Part shown: positions 17,277 through 25,330 of the stretch, one piece after another
Layout: each line of letters starts with the position of its first letter
How positions within the stretch are numbered: the stretch's first letter is position 1
Assembly (NCBI GenBank): GCA_011391125.1
Contig: JAABRE010000025.1
Coordinates: 1-59,114 of the forward strand
DNA from: Synechococcales cyanobacterium S06
GTDB taxonomy: Bacteria > Cyanobacteriota > Cyanobacteriia > Cyanobacteriales > JAABRE01
Direction of reading: 5' to 3'
Length of the DNA stretch: 59,114 nt
The notes under the pieces: generated by a model
Database searches by the model: none
Told to the model about the DNA's origin: nothing
The model's input: only the letters and a program-made list of their open reading frames with translations
Translations under genes and position numbers: made by a program

Positions 17277-18098
17277 ATGTTAAAAATACTCGGTTTATTT
17301 GGCTTGGTAAATGGTGCAACTTATCCCTTGAGAGCAGTGGGAATATTTTTGAGAAATCGAGAATTATTACCCTATTTAATAATGCCAATTGTGATAAATT
17401 TCCTAGTCGGAATTATTTTATATATTAGCTTATTATTATTTGGTTTTGACTTAATCAAAGACATAGTAGCAATTTTGACAATACAAATAGATAAAGTAAT
17501 TAATGATTTACCAACTTGGTTAGGATTTTTAGAATATTTAGCCGTAATTTTAGGCTGGTTATTAAAATTATTCTTAAGTGTAGCATTATTAATAGTTAAT
17601 GGCTTTTTAATGTTGCAATTTGGCGTAATATTAGGAGCACCTTGGTATGGTCAATTATCGGAAAAATTAGAAGAAATAAGAAGGGGAAAAGTAACTAATA
17701 TAGAAATAGGAATAGTCAGAGATATTAGTAGAGCAATTTTATATGAAATCAAGAAATTACTATTAGGAATAGTGGTAGGAATTGGGTTATTTTTAATTAA
17801 TTTTGTCCCCATTATTGGCACATTAATTACGAGTATTGGTGGTATTACACTTACAGCAACAATAATTTGTTTAGATTTTTTTGACTCAGTCTTAGAAAGA
17901 AGAAAATTTACCTTTAGGGATAAGTTAAAAATAGTATTTTCTAGTCTTCCGGCCAGTGGAAGTTTCAGCTTAATTGCGTTAGGATTAATTAGCATACCCT
18001 TACTCAATCTTGTCACAATTCCCATTTGTGTAGCTTCGGGTACATTATTTGTATGTGACAGAGTATTAGACAAATTAGAATTAAATAATTTTGAGTAA
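17277..18098 (+). CDS. EI24 domain (CysZ-like) membrane protein
   Basis: The 273-residue protein has at least five hydrophobic helices and the EI24 pattern: an N-terminal short helix with GLVNGATYPLRAVGIFLRN, then MPIVINFLVGIIL, a middle LGAPWYGQLSEKLEEI and GLFLINFVPIIGTL. The family includes CysZ, a sulfate permease of other bacteria, but sequence alone does not prove sulfate transport here. It lies downstream of a divergent small gene and upstream of a secreted small protein. Confidence 0.85.
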   Translation: MLKILGLFGLVNGATYPLRAVGIFLRNRELLPYLIMPIVINFLVGIILYISLLLFGFDLIKDIVAILTIQIDKVINDLPTWLGFLEYLAVILGWLLKLFLSVALLIVNGFLMLQFGVILGAPWYGQLSEKLEEIRRGKVTNIEIGIVRDISRAILYEIKKLLLGIVVGIGLFLINFVPIIGTLITSIGGITLTATIICLDFFDSVLERRKFTFRDKLKIVFSSLPASGSFSLIALGLISIPLLNLVTIPICVASGTLFVCDRVLDKLELNNFE

Positions 18099-18146
18099 AA
18101 GTTAGAATAAATTTATTAAACCAATAGTAAAGAAAGGAGCATAATT

Positions 18147-18449
18147 ATGTCACCTAAATTAGTTTTCTTGTTAACAATTATTCTAGTCTTAAGTTTCCCT
18201 TTTAAAACAGTAGCACAAAAAAATATGAAAGGTGCTGCCGAATTACAAAATATTTCTTCTCCCAATGGATTAGAAGGAATAGTGACAGAAACAGAGGAAA
18301 CCAGAGAAGAAAATGAAACCATTTATCAGATACAAACAAAACCGAAAGAGTCAGATAATTTAACTGAAAATAGTACAGAAAATGAAGAGCAAAATCGTGA
18401 TGACTGGGAAAATGAAAGCGAAAGTGGACTTTTTCGGATTAAATTATAA
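18147..18449 (+). CDS. small secreted acidic protein
   Basis: The 100-residue protein starts with a signal peptide (SPKLVFLLTIILVLSFPF, cleavage near TVAQ). The mature part is highly acidic and Asn/Glu-rich with no Cys and no recognised domain. It has AAGGAG in the leader, which supports the start. Same strand as the EI24 gene, 48 bases downstream. Confidence 0.65.
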   Translation: MSPKLVFLLTIILVLSFPFKTVAQKNMKGAAELQNISSPNGLEGIVTETEETREENETIYQIQTKPKESDNLTENSTENEEQNRDDWENESESGLFRIKL

Positions 18450-18450
18450 A

Positions 18451-18981
18451 CTATTTCGTATTATAATTTAATCTCAACCATTCTAACAAAAGTGAACGAC
18501 ATTGAAGACAGATTAAATCATTTAATAAACTTGCAATTCCCGAATCATTAATTGGATATTTGTCACCTGAATTTATCTGGGTGTGAGGATTAATTTCTGT
18601 TAAGAAACCTAACAAACATTGATTAGAAAAAGAGCTATTAATCGCCCAAGGTTGAGCATTAATAGGGTTAATTGATATTACATCTAATTGCTTAATATTT
18701 AACTCCCTTGCCAAAATATTTAAGATTACTTGATCTGTCTTTTCATTTAAGTTTAATCTACCTCCAGCAAAATCGAGTGTTACCTTACCTAAACCGTGAC
18801 GATATATAGGTTTAGGTAGGATAAAATTATTATTTTGAATGACCATAATTATCACAGAATCTGGCTTTTCAACTCGCCAATAATCCAACAAATTACAATT
18901 TTCGTCGACAACTTTTTCCCCAATTAAGGTTAGCCAACGAGATTTAATTTCCACCAACTTCTCAATAACTTGCCAAACCAT
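18451..18981 (-). CDS. Nudix-fold protein with degenerate Nudix box
   Basis: The 176-residue protein looks like ADP-ribose pyrophosphatase-type Nudix proteins: WLTLIGEKVVDENCNLLDYWRVEKPDSV, then GKVTLDFAGGRLN where the Gly-Gly-Arg start of the Nudix box is kept. The REUxEExGU core that binds metal is not preserved: after LDFAGGRL the sequence continues NLNEKTDQVILNILARELN. It is therefore probably inactive as a classic Nudix hydrolase or has another role. The gene follows a small membrane-protein gene by seven bases on the same strand. Confidence 0.7.
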   Translation of the reverse strand: MVWQVIEKLVEIKSRWLTLIGEKVVDENCNLLDYWRVEKPDSVIIMVIQNNNFILPKPIYRHGLGKVTLDFAGGRLNLNEKTDQVILNILARELNIKQLDVISINPINAQPWAINSSFSNQCLLGFLTEINPHTQINSGDKYPINDSGIASLLNDLICLQCRSLLLEWLRLNYNTK

Positions 18982-18988
18982 AAAAAAA

Positions 18989-19273
18989 TCACAAATAATA
19001 ACTTAAATCCCGAAAAAAATAAACACTAACCAGAAGTAAAAACAGCGCAATAACTTGAGTTAAAGTAGGTTTAGGAATCGGAAGAAAAGACTCCCGAATT
19101 AAAGTTGACAAAGAAGAACCAATAATATAACTTAAACTTAAAACAAGATAAGGCCATTGTTTGTTATAATCCCAAACTAATAATAAAATAGTAGCTAATA
19201 ATAACATCAAAACTTCAATAAAACGGGGAGGATTATCTTGAATTAGATTAAACCAAAATGGCCAAATTCTCAT
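18989..19273 (-). CDS. small hydrophobic membrane protein
   Basis: The 94-residue protein has three hydrophobic stretches (IEVLMLLLATILLLVW; YLVLSLSYIIGSSL; VIALFLLLVSVYFF) and would span the membrane three times. No family was recognised. It is the first gene of a probable two-gene unit with the Nudix-like gene and is divergent from the ycf20-like gene by 28 bases. Confidence 0.65.
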   Translation of the reverse strand: MRIWPFWFNLIQDNPPRFIEVLMLLLATILLLVWDYNKQWPYLVLSLSYIIGSSLSTLIRESFLPIPKPTLTQVIALFLLLVSVYFFRDLSYYL

Positions 19274-19301
19274 AACTTATTCTTAAATATTAAATACCAT
19301 T

Positions 19302-19628
19302 ATGCAACAAACTCGTTTATTTAATTTATTTTCTTCTTTTGGTAGTCAGTTTACCATATTTTTTACTAATCCTTGGAGACGTTTATCTTTAATTATAATT
19401 AGTTTTTTCTTTGGTTATTTAGGAGTAACAGGTATTATTACAACTGCTGGACAAGTTGCTCAATGGGATATAATAGTAAGTGTTATTTTATTGTTATTTA
19501 CCGAATTAATTAGTATATTTGTTTATCGTCGTCAGGTAAATAAATCTCTTTGGATTCAGGTTTTAAATTCATTTAAACTTGGTATGGCCTATAGTTTATA
19601 TCTACAAGCTTTGCAACTTAATACTTAA
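19302..19628 (+). CDS. Ycf20-like (DUF565) membrane protein
   Basis: The 108-residue protein follows the Ycf20 pattern: short basic N-terminus, NPWRRLSLIIISFFFGYLG, TTAGQVAQWDIIVS and TELISIFVYRRQ. It has two to three membrane helices. Ycf20 homologues occur in cyanobacteria and plastids; the algal protein has been linked to non-photochemical quenching. It precedes the glycerate kinase gene by 15 bases and is probably co-transcribed with it. Confidence 0.88.
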   Translation: MQQTRLFNLFSSFGSQFTIFFTNPWRRLSLIIISFFFGYLGVTGIITTAGQVAQWDIIVSVILLLFTELISIFVYRRQVNKSLWIQVLNSFKLGMAYSLYLQALQLNT

Positions 19629-19643
19629 TAAAATAACTTATTT

Positions 19644-20729
19644 ATGCTAGAAATTCTCAAAAAATGGCTTAATAACAAGCAATTTCAGCTCGCAGAAATA
19701 GAACAATTATTAACAGAGATATTAGCACAACCACAGTTAGCAAAAGCTTTTAATATTACCAGAGAAAATGGCTTAAATGAACTGAAAAAACGAGCTGATT
19801 TATTCTGTATAGTGTCTCAAGATATCCTCACCATTTGTAATCAATTAAAATTAGATAATTGTGAGCAGAACTTAACTAATTTGTGGCATCTTTGGCTACC
19901 TTTAGCCTTACAATTATCCTCAGAACAAGATAAATTAGGACGTACTTTAATCCAAGGAATCTTAGGAGGTCAAGGTACAGGTAAAACTACCCTAACATCA
20001 ATTCTTACCCTTATTCTTAAATATTTAGGCAAAACTATCCTTGATCTTTCTCTTGATGATTTATATAAAACATATCAAGAAAGGAAAAAATTACAGCAAG
20101 AAAATCCATTTTTAATTTGGCGTGGTCCACCGGGTACTCATGATGTTACCCTAGGAATAGATATTATTAATAAATTGCTTCAAAAAGATTTTTCTGGAGA
20201 AATTTTAATTCCCCGTTTTGATAAATCTCTTTACCAGGGAGCCGGAGATAGAATTACACCACAAGTAGTTCCCAAACCGGATATTTTATTATTTGAAGGA
20301 TGGTTCGTAGGTGTGATTCCCGTGGATAATTCCCGATTTGCTAATCCTCCTTGGCCAATTATGACACCAGAAGATAAACAATTTGCTCTTGAAAGTAATA
20401 AAAATTTGCAGGAATATTTACCTCTCTGGGAAAAATTAGACCGTTTAATAATACTTTATCCTGACAATTATCATCATAGTAAAAAATGGCGTTTAGACGC
20501 TGAACAAAAAATGATTGCATCAGGAAAAACGGGCATGACTGATACAGAAATTAACCAATTTGTCGAATATTTTTGGAAAGCCCTGCATCCTGAATTATTC
20601 ATCATGCCATTAATAAATAATCCCAATTTAACCGATTTAGTCATTGAAATTAAGGGCGATCGCACTCTGGGAACTATTTATCAACCTGCCTCAATTACAC
20701 AACTTGATTACTATATGGTCATTAATTAA
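19644..20729 (+). CDS. D-glycerate 3-kinase (plant/cyanobacterial type)
   Basis: This enzyme phosphorylates glycerate to 3-phosphoglycerate, the last step of photorespiration. The 361-residue protein has a helical N-terminal region, a Walker A motif GGQGTGKTT at about 109-117, LDLSLDDLYKTYQER, the RGPPGTHDVTLG segment and DILLFEGWFVGV, all typical of the GLYK family of the P-loop kinase fold. It lies just after the ycf20-like gene. Confidence 0.93.
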   Translation: MLEILKKWLNNKQFQLAEIEQLLTEILAQPQLAKAFNITRENGLNELKKRADLFCIVSQDILTICNQLKLDNCEQNLTNLWHLWLPLALQLSSEQDKLGRTLIQGILGGQGTGKTTLTSILTLILKYLGKTILDLSLDDLYKTYQERKKLQQENPFLIWRGPPGTHDVTLGIDIINKLLQKDFSGEILIPRFDKSLYQGAGDRITPQVVPKPDILLFEGWFVGVIPVDNSRFANPPWPIMTPEDKQFALESNKNLQEYLPLWEKLDRLIILYPDNYHHSKKWRLDAEQKMIASGKTGMTDTEINQFVEYFWKALHPELFIMPLINNPNLTDLVIEIKGDRTLGTIYQPASITQLDYYMVIN

Positions 20730-20817
20730 TTGTCTTAATAATTAATAAGTTTATTGACAAAAACAGATTGAAAACAATAAAATAATCTTGATAATCACCT
20801 AAATCTAATTATTAATT

Positions 20818-21669
20818 ATGAGTAACTCTAAAAATAATTTTTGTGTTCGTCAGATGACAAAAGATGATTTAAAAATAGCCTTAAGTTGGGCAGAAACTGA
20901 AGGCTGGAATCCTGGTATTAATGATGTTGATAACTTTTATATTGCTGATGAAGATGGTTTTTTAATTGGGGAATTAAATGGCATTCCTATTAGTTGTATA
21001 TCGGTGGTAAGATACAAGGAAAATTTTAATTTTATTGGGATTTATATTGTTAAACCAGAATATCGAAAACAAGGATACGGTATAAAAACATGGGAGGAAG
21101 CTTTTAAATTAATTCCCCATCAAGGAGCAGCTTTAGACGCTGTTTTACAACAAGTTAGTAATTACGAAAAATACGGTTTTAAAGCTACTCATTCTCACCT
21201 CCGTTATCGAGGTGTAATTGAAGGGAAAATAGCGGAAGATGTGGTAGATATAAAAACAGTTAATTTTGAAAAGATTTGTCATTATGATAGCCAATATTTT
21301 CCTTCTTATCGTCCCAATTTTCTCCATCAATGGATTAATCAACCTAACGGAAAAGGTTACGCTGTCATAGATAATAATGGGAAATTATTGGGTTATGGAG
21401 TAATCAGAAAAGCTAGTGAGGGTTTTAAAATTGCGCCGTTATTTGCGGAAGATAAAATAACAGCAGAAAAGCTATTTTTAGCCTTATCAAGTTATGCTGA
21501 AGGTGCTAATATTTATCTAGATATTCCTGATGTTAATAAGGAAGCAATTTCCCTAGTTGAAAGTTATCAAATGCAGTCTATGTTCGAGTGTGTCAGGATG
21601 TACACATCAGTGAAACCTGATCTTAATTGGGGACATATTTTTGCGGTGACAAGTTTGGAAATTGGTTAA
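20818..21669 (+). CDS. GNAT acetyltransferase with second C-terminal GNAT-like domain
   Basis: The 283-residue protein has a full N-terminal GNAT fold (residues 1-135): RQMTKDDLKIALSWAETEGWNPG, then IGIYIVKPEYRKQGYGIKTWEEAF with the acetyl-CoA loop RKQGYG. A second, weaker GNAT-like half follows (about 150-283) with GYAVIDNNGKLLGYGVIRKA and IYLDIPDVNKEA. This YitH/Acetyltransf_18 layout is known in bacteria; the substrate is not. It stands alone. Confidence 0.88.
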   Translation: MSNSKNNFCVRQMTKDDLKIALSWAETEGWNPGINDVDNFYIADEDGFLIGELNGIPISCISVVRYKENFNFIGIYIVKPEYRKQGYGIKTWEEAFKLIPHQGAALDAVLQQVSNYEKYGFKATHSHLRYRGVIEGKIAEDVVDIKTVNFEKICHYDSQYFPSYRPNFLHQWINQPNGKGYAVIDNNGKLLGYGVIRKASEGFKIAPLFAEDKITAEKLFLALSSYAEGANIYLDIPDVNKEAISLVESYQMQSMFECVRMYTSVKPDLNWGHIFAVTSLEIG

Positions 21670-21742
21670 TTTTTTGACTCTTAATTGAATTAATTTGTTA
21701 TGCCCGATTCAAAAGAGCCTAAAAAATATCAAGTAATTTAAG

Positions 21743-22069
21743 TTACCAAGATTCCGTTTCAAACTCTTCCCAATCTTCAATGGGATCATATTCTCGTTGA
21801 TATTCTAAAACTTCTTCAGGTTGAGATTCTCGAGGTCTAAATTTCTTCCTTTTCGACTTATTTTTACTCAAAAAAAGAGGTAAAAATGCACCAATAATTA
21901 AACCGAAACAAACAGCAAAAGCTAATAATACTCCTAAGGGAAAAGAAATAGATTGAAACCAGAGAAATTGCAAAGATATGGCCGTAATATTTTGAATAGA
22001 AACCACGGCAATCAAACCAATCCAAAAAGTAAGTATTAAAGAAGTTAATAAATTAGTTAAAATTTTCAT
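21743..22069 (-). CDS. LapA domain membrane protein
   Basis: The protein from the ATG at 22069 is 108 residues. Two membrane helices (LTSLILTFWIGLIAVVSIQN and PLGVLLAFAVCFGLIIGAFL) flank the short loop expected of LapA/DUF1049 proteins, followed by a basic stretch (KNKSKRKKFRPRE) and an acidic tail. An upstream in-frame ATG at 22099 adds ten residues and cannot be excluded. In E. coli LapA helps control LpxC turnover, which may be relevant to the lipid A genes far downstream, but that link is inference. Confidence 0.8.
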   Translation of the reverse strand: MKILTNLLTSLILTFWIGLIAVVSIQNITAISLQFLWFQSISFPLGVLLAFAVCFGLIIGAFLPLFLSKNKSKRKKFRPRESQPEEVLEYQREYDPIEDWEEFETESW

Positions 22070-22416
22070 CGGTAAATAAATGTTAAATGTACTTGTCAAA
22101 ATTACTTAAATATGGTAAATTATCAGCTATTAGTTTTAATTTGTTCAAAGCCTTGCTAAAAGTTAATTACTAATATAGCATTTTTAGTTGATATTTTGCC
22201 TCTTTTTCCCCCTCTCCCTTTGGGATGAGGGGGGGTAGGGGGGTGAGGGAGTATATAACACTTAATCATAAAATGCTATAGTATAATATCTCAAAAGCGT
22301 TAATTAAGAAAATCGCACCAAATGTAAGTAATAAAAAATCGTTAAAATCAAAGCTATTAGTGGATTTACTTTTTAAAAACCAAGGCTAATAATTAACCAT
22401 AAAAACGGAAACGCAC
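22070..22416. other. intergenic region with one MITE-like repeat
   Basis: About 347 bases separate divergent genes lapA-like and the coiled-coil gene. The stretch is occupied mostly by the TATAGCA-ended repeat at 22174-22280. The remainder is AT-rich and must hold both promoters; no clear site was recognised. Confidence 0.6.
22174..22280. repeat. MITE-like element with TATAGCA ends, copy 2
   Basis: The element is 107 bases with perfect 11-base ends TATAGCATTTT and AAAATGCTATA. The core has CCCCCTCTCCCTTTGGGATG followed by a G-run. It is the same length as the copy at 41148-41254, whose core is in the opposite orientation. Confidence 0.75.
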
Positions 22417-22944
22417 ATGGAAAGTGAACTAAACAACGATTTTAATCAGGGAGAAAACTTGCGACTTTTAGCGGAACTAGAGTTAAAAGACCAACTAATC
22501 GAACAACTATCCCAAGAGATATTTCATCTAGTTAAAATTAACCTAAAATTGCAAACAGAAACTGCGATTTCCGACTCCTCACCATCTCCTGAAAGAGAAA
22601 AAACCACTCAAAATTTCCTCAAAGAAGAACAACAAGCTAATTTATATCAAGAGGAAATTATTAAATTACAAGAAACGATTATCAGTTTAACAGAACGTAA
22701 TCAAACCTTGAGTAAATTATTAGAAGACTTACCCAAAGTTTACCGCGAGAAATTTTCTGCTAAAATGACTACGGTAAAAGAAAAAATTGAAATTTTGCAG
22801 AGGGAAAATAAGCAATTGTACGCTGAATTACAAAGTGTGAGTTATCGGTTAGCGGTTAGAAACCGTGGTCAATCCCCGGTAAGTTTACCCCAATTTGTCA
22901 ACAAAAAAGGTTCTAGTTCAATTCCTACTTTTGGTAATGTCTAA
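22417..22944 (+). CDS. coiled-coil protein of unknown function
   Basis: The 175-residue protein is almost wholly helical, with heptad-rich stretches at about 15-50 and 65-145 (QEEIIKLQETIISLTERNQ; EKIEILQRENKQLYAELQSV). The C-terminal 30 residues are basic and Pro/Ser-rich. No catalytic motif is seen. Its stop overlaps the next gene by eight bases, so the two are translationally coupled and probably work together. Confidence 0.75.
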   Translation: MESELNNDFNQGENLRLLAELELKDQLIEQLSQEIFHLVKINLKLQTETAISDSSPSPEREKTTQNFLKEEQQANLYQEEIIKLQETIISLTERNQTLSKLLEDLPKVYREKFSAKMTTVKEKIEILQRENKQLYAELQSVSYRLAVRNRGQSPVSLPQFVNKKGSSSIPTFGNV

Positions 22945-23641
22945 CGTTGTTATTATAATTAATGCTGAAGTGACCGGCGATGGTATGATTTCTACTTCAC
23001 CAGTTACTGAGAAAATGATCAAAGCTTTTAAAAAAGCCATTTCTATTCATGCTCCCCAACCTCTGTCTGTGGAAGTTTTGCCCGGAACTTCCCTGTGGTC
23101 CAAAGGAGTCATTGCCCGCTTATCTGAAGACTCGATCTACTGTCCTTTGACCATTCAATTACCAGAATATTGGAATTTTCCCCAGCAAAAAATTTATCAA
23201 ACTTGTCAAAATCTTGACTCTCTAAGGCAATTAGTCCAAGTCAAGTTGGGTTATCAAACCAGTATGGGTAATTCGGGGTTAGGACATTTATGGTTACCCA
23301 TAGTTTTAACCGCCAAAGGACCTCTTTATGGAGAAGTGATTGGCGAAACAGAAATTCCCAACTCCTATCTTCAACCCATTGACATTCCCGACTATCAACG
23401 TCAGGGACTTTACCATTTAGCCTATCAGTTACTGGAATGTGTCAAAGCTCCTTCCTCTGTTTACCTGTTACAGTTTTCCTTCCTTGACAACAAAATTGTG
23501 TTCGATCGCCTTTGGCCTTTTCCAGCAGCACCGGCCTTGGCCAGTGTTGGCAAACAAACCCCTGATTTATTCGCTTGTCATTGGTCTTGTTTAAATAGCC
23601 AGCCCGTTAAGGAGTTAGCTATTTTAGGTTTAAGCCGCTAA
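22937..23641 (+). CDS. conserved hypothetical protein coupled to the coiled-coil gene
   Basis: The 234-residue protein starts at ATG 22937 inside the end of the upstream gene; an earlier in-frame start would only extend it into that gene. The sequence has no membrane segment. It shows a beta-rich N-terminus (VVIIINAEVTGDGMIS), then LWSKGVIARLSEDSIYCPLTIQLPEYW and GNSGLGHLWLPIVLTAKGPLYGEVIG. I do not recognise a family, but the gene pair looks conserved in style with cyanobacterial operons. Function is unknown. Confidence 0.75.
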   Translation: MSNVVIIINAEVTGDGMISTSPVTEKMIKAFKKAISIHAPQPLSVEVLPGTSLWSKGVIARLSEDSIYCPLTIQLPEYWNFPQQKIYQTCQNLDSLRQLVQVKLGYQTSMGNSGLGHLWLPIVLTAKGPLYGEVIGETEIPNSYLQPIDIPDYQRQGLYHLAYQLLECVKAPSSVYLLQFSFLDNKIVFDRLWPFPAAPALASVGKQTPDLFACHWSCLNSQPVKELAILGLSR

Positions 23642-23674
23642 AATAAAGAATAATTAGCTAAATTATTTTTTTCC

Positions 23675-23703
23675 TTGACTTTGATATTACTACTTGGTAG
23701 TAT
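23675..23703 (+). promoter_or_regulatory. promoter with palindromic operator before the persulfide dioxygenase gene
   Basis: A -35-like TTGACT (23675-23680) and a -10-like TAGTAT (23698-23703) are 17 bases apart. The perfect palindrome TACTAC-TTG-GTAGTA (23688-23702) overlaps the spacer and the -10, as expected for a repressor site. ArsR-type sulfur sensors often act on such operators. No regulator gene lies next to it, so the binding protein is unknown. Confidence 0.5.
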
Positions 23704-23735
23704 AGCAATATTAAAACTAAAAATTAGATTAAACC

Positions 23736-24437
23736 ATGTTATTTCGTCAATTATTTGATGCTCAAACCAGTACCTATACCTACTTAATCGCTGATCTGGA
23801 AACCCAAGAAGCGGTTTTAGTAGATCCTGTATTAGAAAAAGTAGAAAGAGATTTACAATTAATGGAGGAATTGGGATTAAAACTACGCTATTGCATGGAA
23901 ACCCACATTCACGCCGATCATATCACCGGAACTGGCAAATTACGGGAAAAAACCGGCTGTTTAGGGGTTGTTCCCGATAATGCCAACATAGCTTGCGCAG
24001 ATCAATTTGTCAAAGATGGTGATTTAATTGAAATAGGCAATATTATCATCGAAACCATTACCACTCTTGGTCACACCGACAGTCACGCCGCTTTTTTGGT
24101 AAACAAAACCCATTTATTAACCGGAGATGCGTTATTCATCAGAGGTTGTGGTAGAACTGATTTTCAAGGTGGCGATTCGGGATTAATGTACGAGTCTGTT
24201 ACCGAAAAATTGTTCACCTTACCTGATGAAACTTTAGTTTACCCATGCCATGACTACCGAGGAAACACAGTCTCCACCATTGGCGAGGAAAAACAATTTA
24301 ATCCTCGTTTTGTGGGCCGAGATAAAGCCAATTTTATTGAATTTATGGCAAATCTTAACCTACCGAACCCAGAAAAAATCATGGAAGCTGTTCCTGCCAA
24401 CCAACAATGTGGAAAACAGTTGACAGTTGACAGTTGA
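23736..24437 (+). CDS. persulfide dioxygenase (ETHE1-like), MBL fold
   Basis: The 233-residue protein has the metallo-beta-lactamase core THIHADHITG (His57, His59, Asp61, His62), GHTDSHAAF, and the ETHE1-type signature GDALFIRGCGRTDFQGGD with YPCHDYRG. These point to an iron persulfide dioxygenase that oxidises glutathione persulfide to sulfite and glutathione. A rhodanese and a TSUP exporter follow on the same strand. The last residues QLTVDS and the stop are encoded by a heptamer repeat array, so the natural C-terminus has been remodelled. Confidence 0.9.
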   Translation: MLFRQLFDAQTSTYTYLIADLETQEAVLVDPVLEKVERDLQLMEELGLKLRYCMETHIHADHITGTGKLREKTGCLGVVPDNANIACADQFVKDGDLIEIGNIIIETITTLGHTDSHAAFLVNKTHLLTGDALFIRGCGRTDFQGGDSGLMYESVTEKLFTLPDETLVYPCHDYRGNTVSTIGEEKQFNPRFVGRDKANFIEFMANLNLPNPEKIMEAVPANQQCGKQLTVDS

Positions 24438-24515
24438 CAGTTGATAGTTGACAGTTGATAGTTGACAGTTGATAGTTGACAGTTGACAGTTGATAGTTGA
24501 CAGTTGCTAGTTGAC
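24418..24515. repeat. STRR array, heptamers TTGACAG/TTGATAG
   Basis: About 13 heptamers alternate between TTGACAG and TTGATAG. The array begins inside the persulfide dioxygenase reading frame and provides its stop. A larger array of the same units is at 33235-33391. Confidence 0.9.
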
Positions 24516-24613
24516 AAAAGGATATAGCTTGGTGGTTTCCTCCTCCTTGAAGAGGAAAAAATAAGAAGCATAAATCGTTTAATCAAGTTTTCTCTGGCTT
24601 CAAACGGAGGAAA

Positions 24614-24653
24614 ACTGATAACTGATAACTGATAACTGATAACTGATAACTGA
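24614..24653. repeat. STRR array, heptamer CTGATAA
   Basis: Five to six units of CTGATAA run up to AACTGAAATGA. The same terminal sequence, AACTGAAATGA, closes repeats at 48146-48156 (reverse strand) and 55151-55161. A small hairpin with TTCCTC/GAGGAA arms lies between this array and the previous one. Confidence 0.85.
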
Positions 24654-24709
24654 AATGACAATTCATTTTTAAAAATATTTCGGTTACATAAATAAGGAGA
24701 GAAAATAAG

Positions 24710-25252
24710 ATGACTACTGTTAATAATAGCCAAAAAGTGAATGTAATTGATGCACAAACCTTGCAAGAATTAGTGAACCAAAATGAAGTTATTTTGATAG
24801 ATGTAAGAGAACCTTCTGAATATTCAGGGGAACATATTGAGGGAGCAAAATTAGTTCCTTTATCTACTTTTACTGCTGATAAAATTCCTCAAAATAGCGC
24901 TAAACCCGTTATTCTTTATTGTCAATCAAGCAATCGTTCCGGTCAAGCTGCGCAAAAATTATTGCAAGCAGGTTTTCAAGAAGTTACCCATTTAGAAGGT
25001 GGTTTAAATAACTGGAAACAGCAAGGATTACCCACTAAAGTTAACAAAAATGCTCCCATTTCCATCATGCGTCAAGTGCAAATTGTCGCCGGAACTTTAA
25101 TCTTGACAGGAACATTATTAGGTGCTTTTGTTTCCCCTAAATGGTTATTTTTAAGCGGTTTTGTGGGCAGTGGTTTACTTTTTGCTGGTGTGTCTAACAA
25201 TTGTATGATGGCAAATTTGCTCGCCAAACTTCCTTACAATCAAAAAATGTAA
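24710..25252 (+). CDS. rhodanese with C-terminal membrane hairpin (YgaP-like)
   Basis: The 180-residue protein has an N-terminal rhodanese domain (VILIDVREPSEYSGEHIEGA; active-site loop LYCQSSNRSGQAA with Cys71) and a C-terminal pair of hydrophobic helices at about 118-165 (LILTGTLLGAFVSPKWLFLSG), as in E. coli YgaP with its DUF2892 region. It moves sulfane sulfur near the membrane. A GGAGAG leader supports the start. It sits between the persulfide dioxygenase and a TSUP exporter. Confidence 0.92.
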   Translation: MTTVNNSQKVNVIDAQTLQELVNQNEVILIDVREPSEYSGEHIEGAKLVPLSTFTADKIPQNSAKPVILYCQSSNRSGQAAQKLLQAGFQEVTHLEGGLNNWKQQGLPTKVNKNAPISIMRQVQIVAGTLILTGTLLGAFVSPKWLFLSGFVGSGLLFAGVSNNCMMANLLAKLPYNQKM

Positions 25253-25291
25253 ACAATAATTAATAATGGATAATTGATAATTAAAAAGGAA

Positions 25292-25324
25292 TAACTATCA
25301 ACTATCAACTATCAACTATCAACT
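25292..25324. repeat. STRR array, heptamer AACTATC, in the TSUP leader
   Basis: Four to five AACTATC units end seven bases before the TSUP start codon. The array takes the place where a ribosome-binding site would be expected. Confidence 0.85.
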
Positions 25325-25330
25325 AAAAAA

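Noticed and set aside
17651-18073. Antisense open frame opposite the EI24 gene
   Set aside because: The opposite strand encodes a clear membrane protein family; this frame has no recognised features.
17277-18098. Sulfate permease CysZ
   Set aside because: Only the broad EI24 family is supported; residues and context that would show sulfate transport are not evident.
24254-24766. Antisense open frame across the persulfide dioxygenase end and repeats
   Set aside because: Much of it is translated heptamer repeat (QLSTVNC-like) and the rest is opposite a conserved gene.
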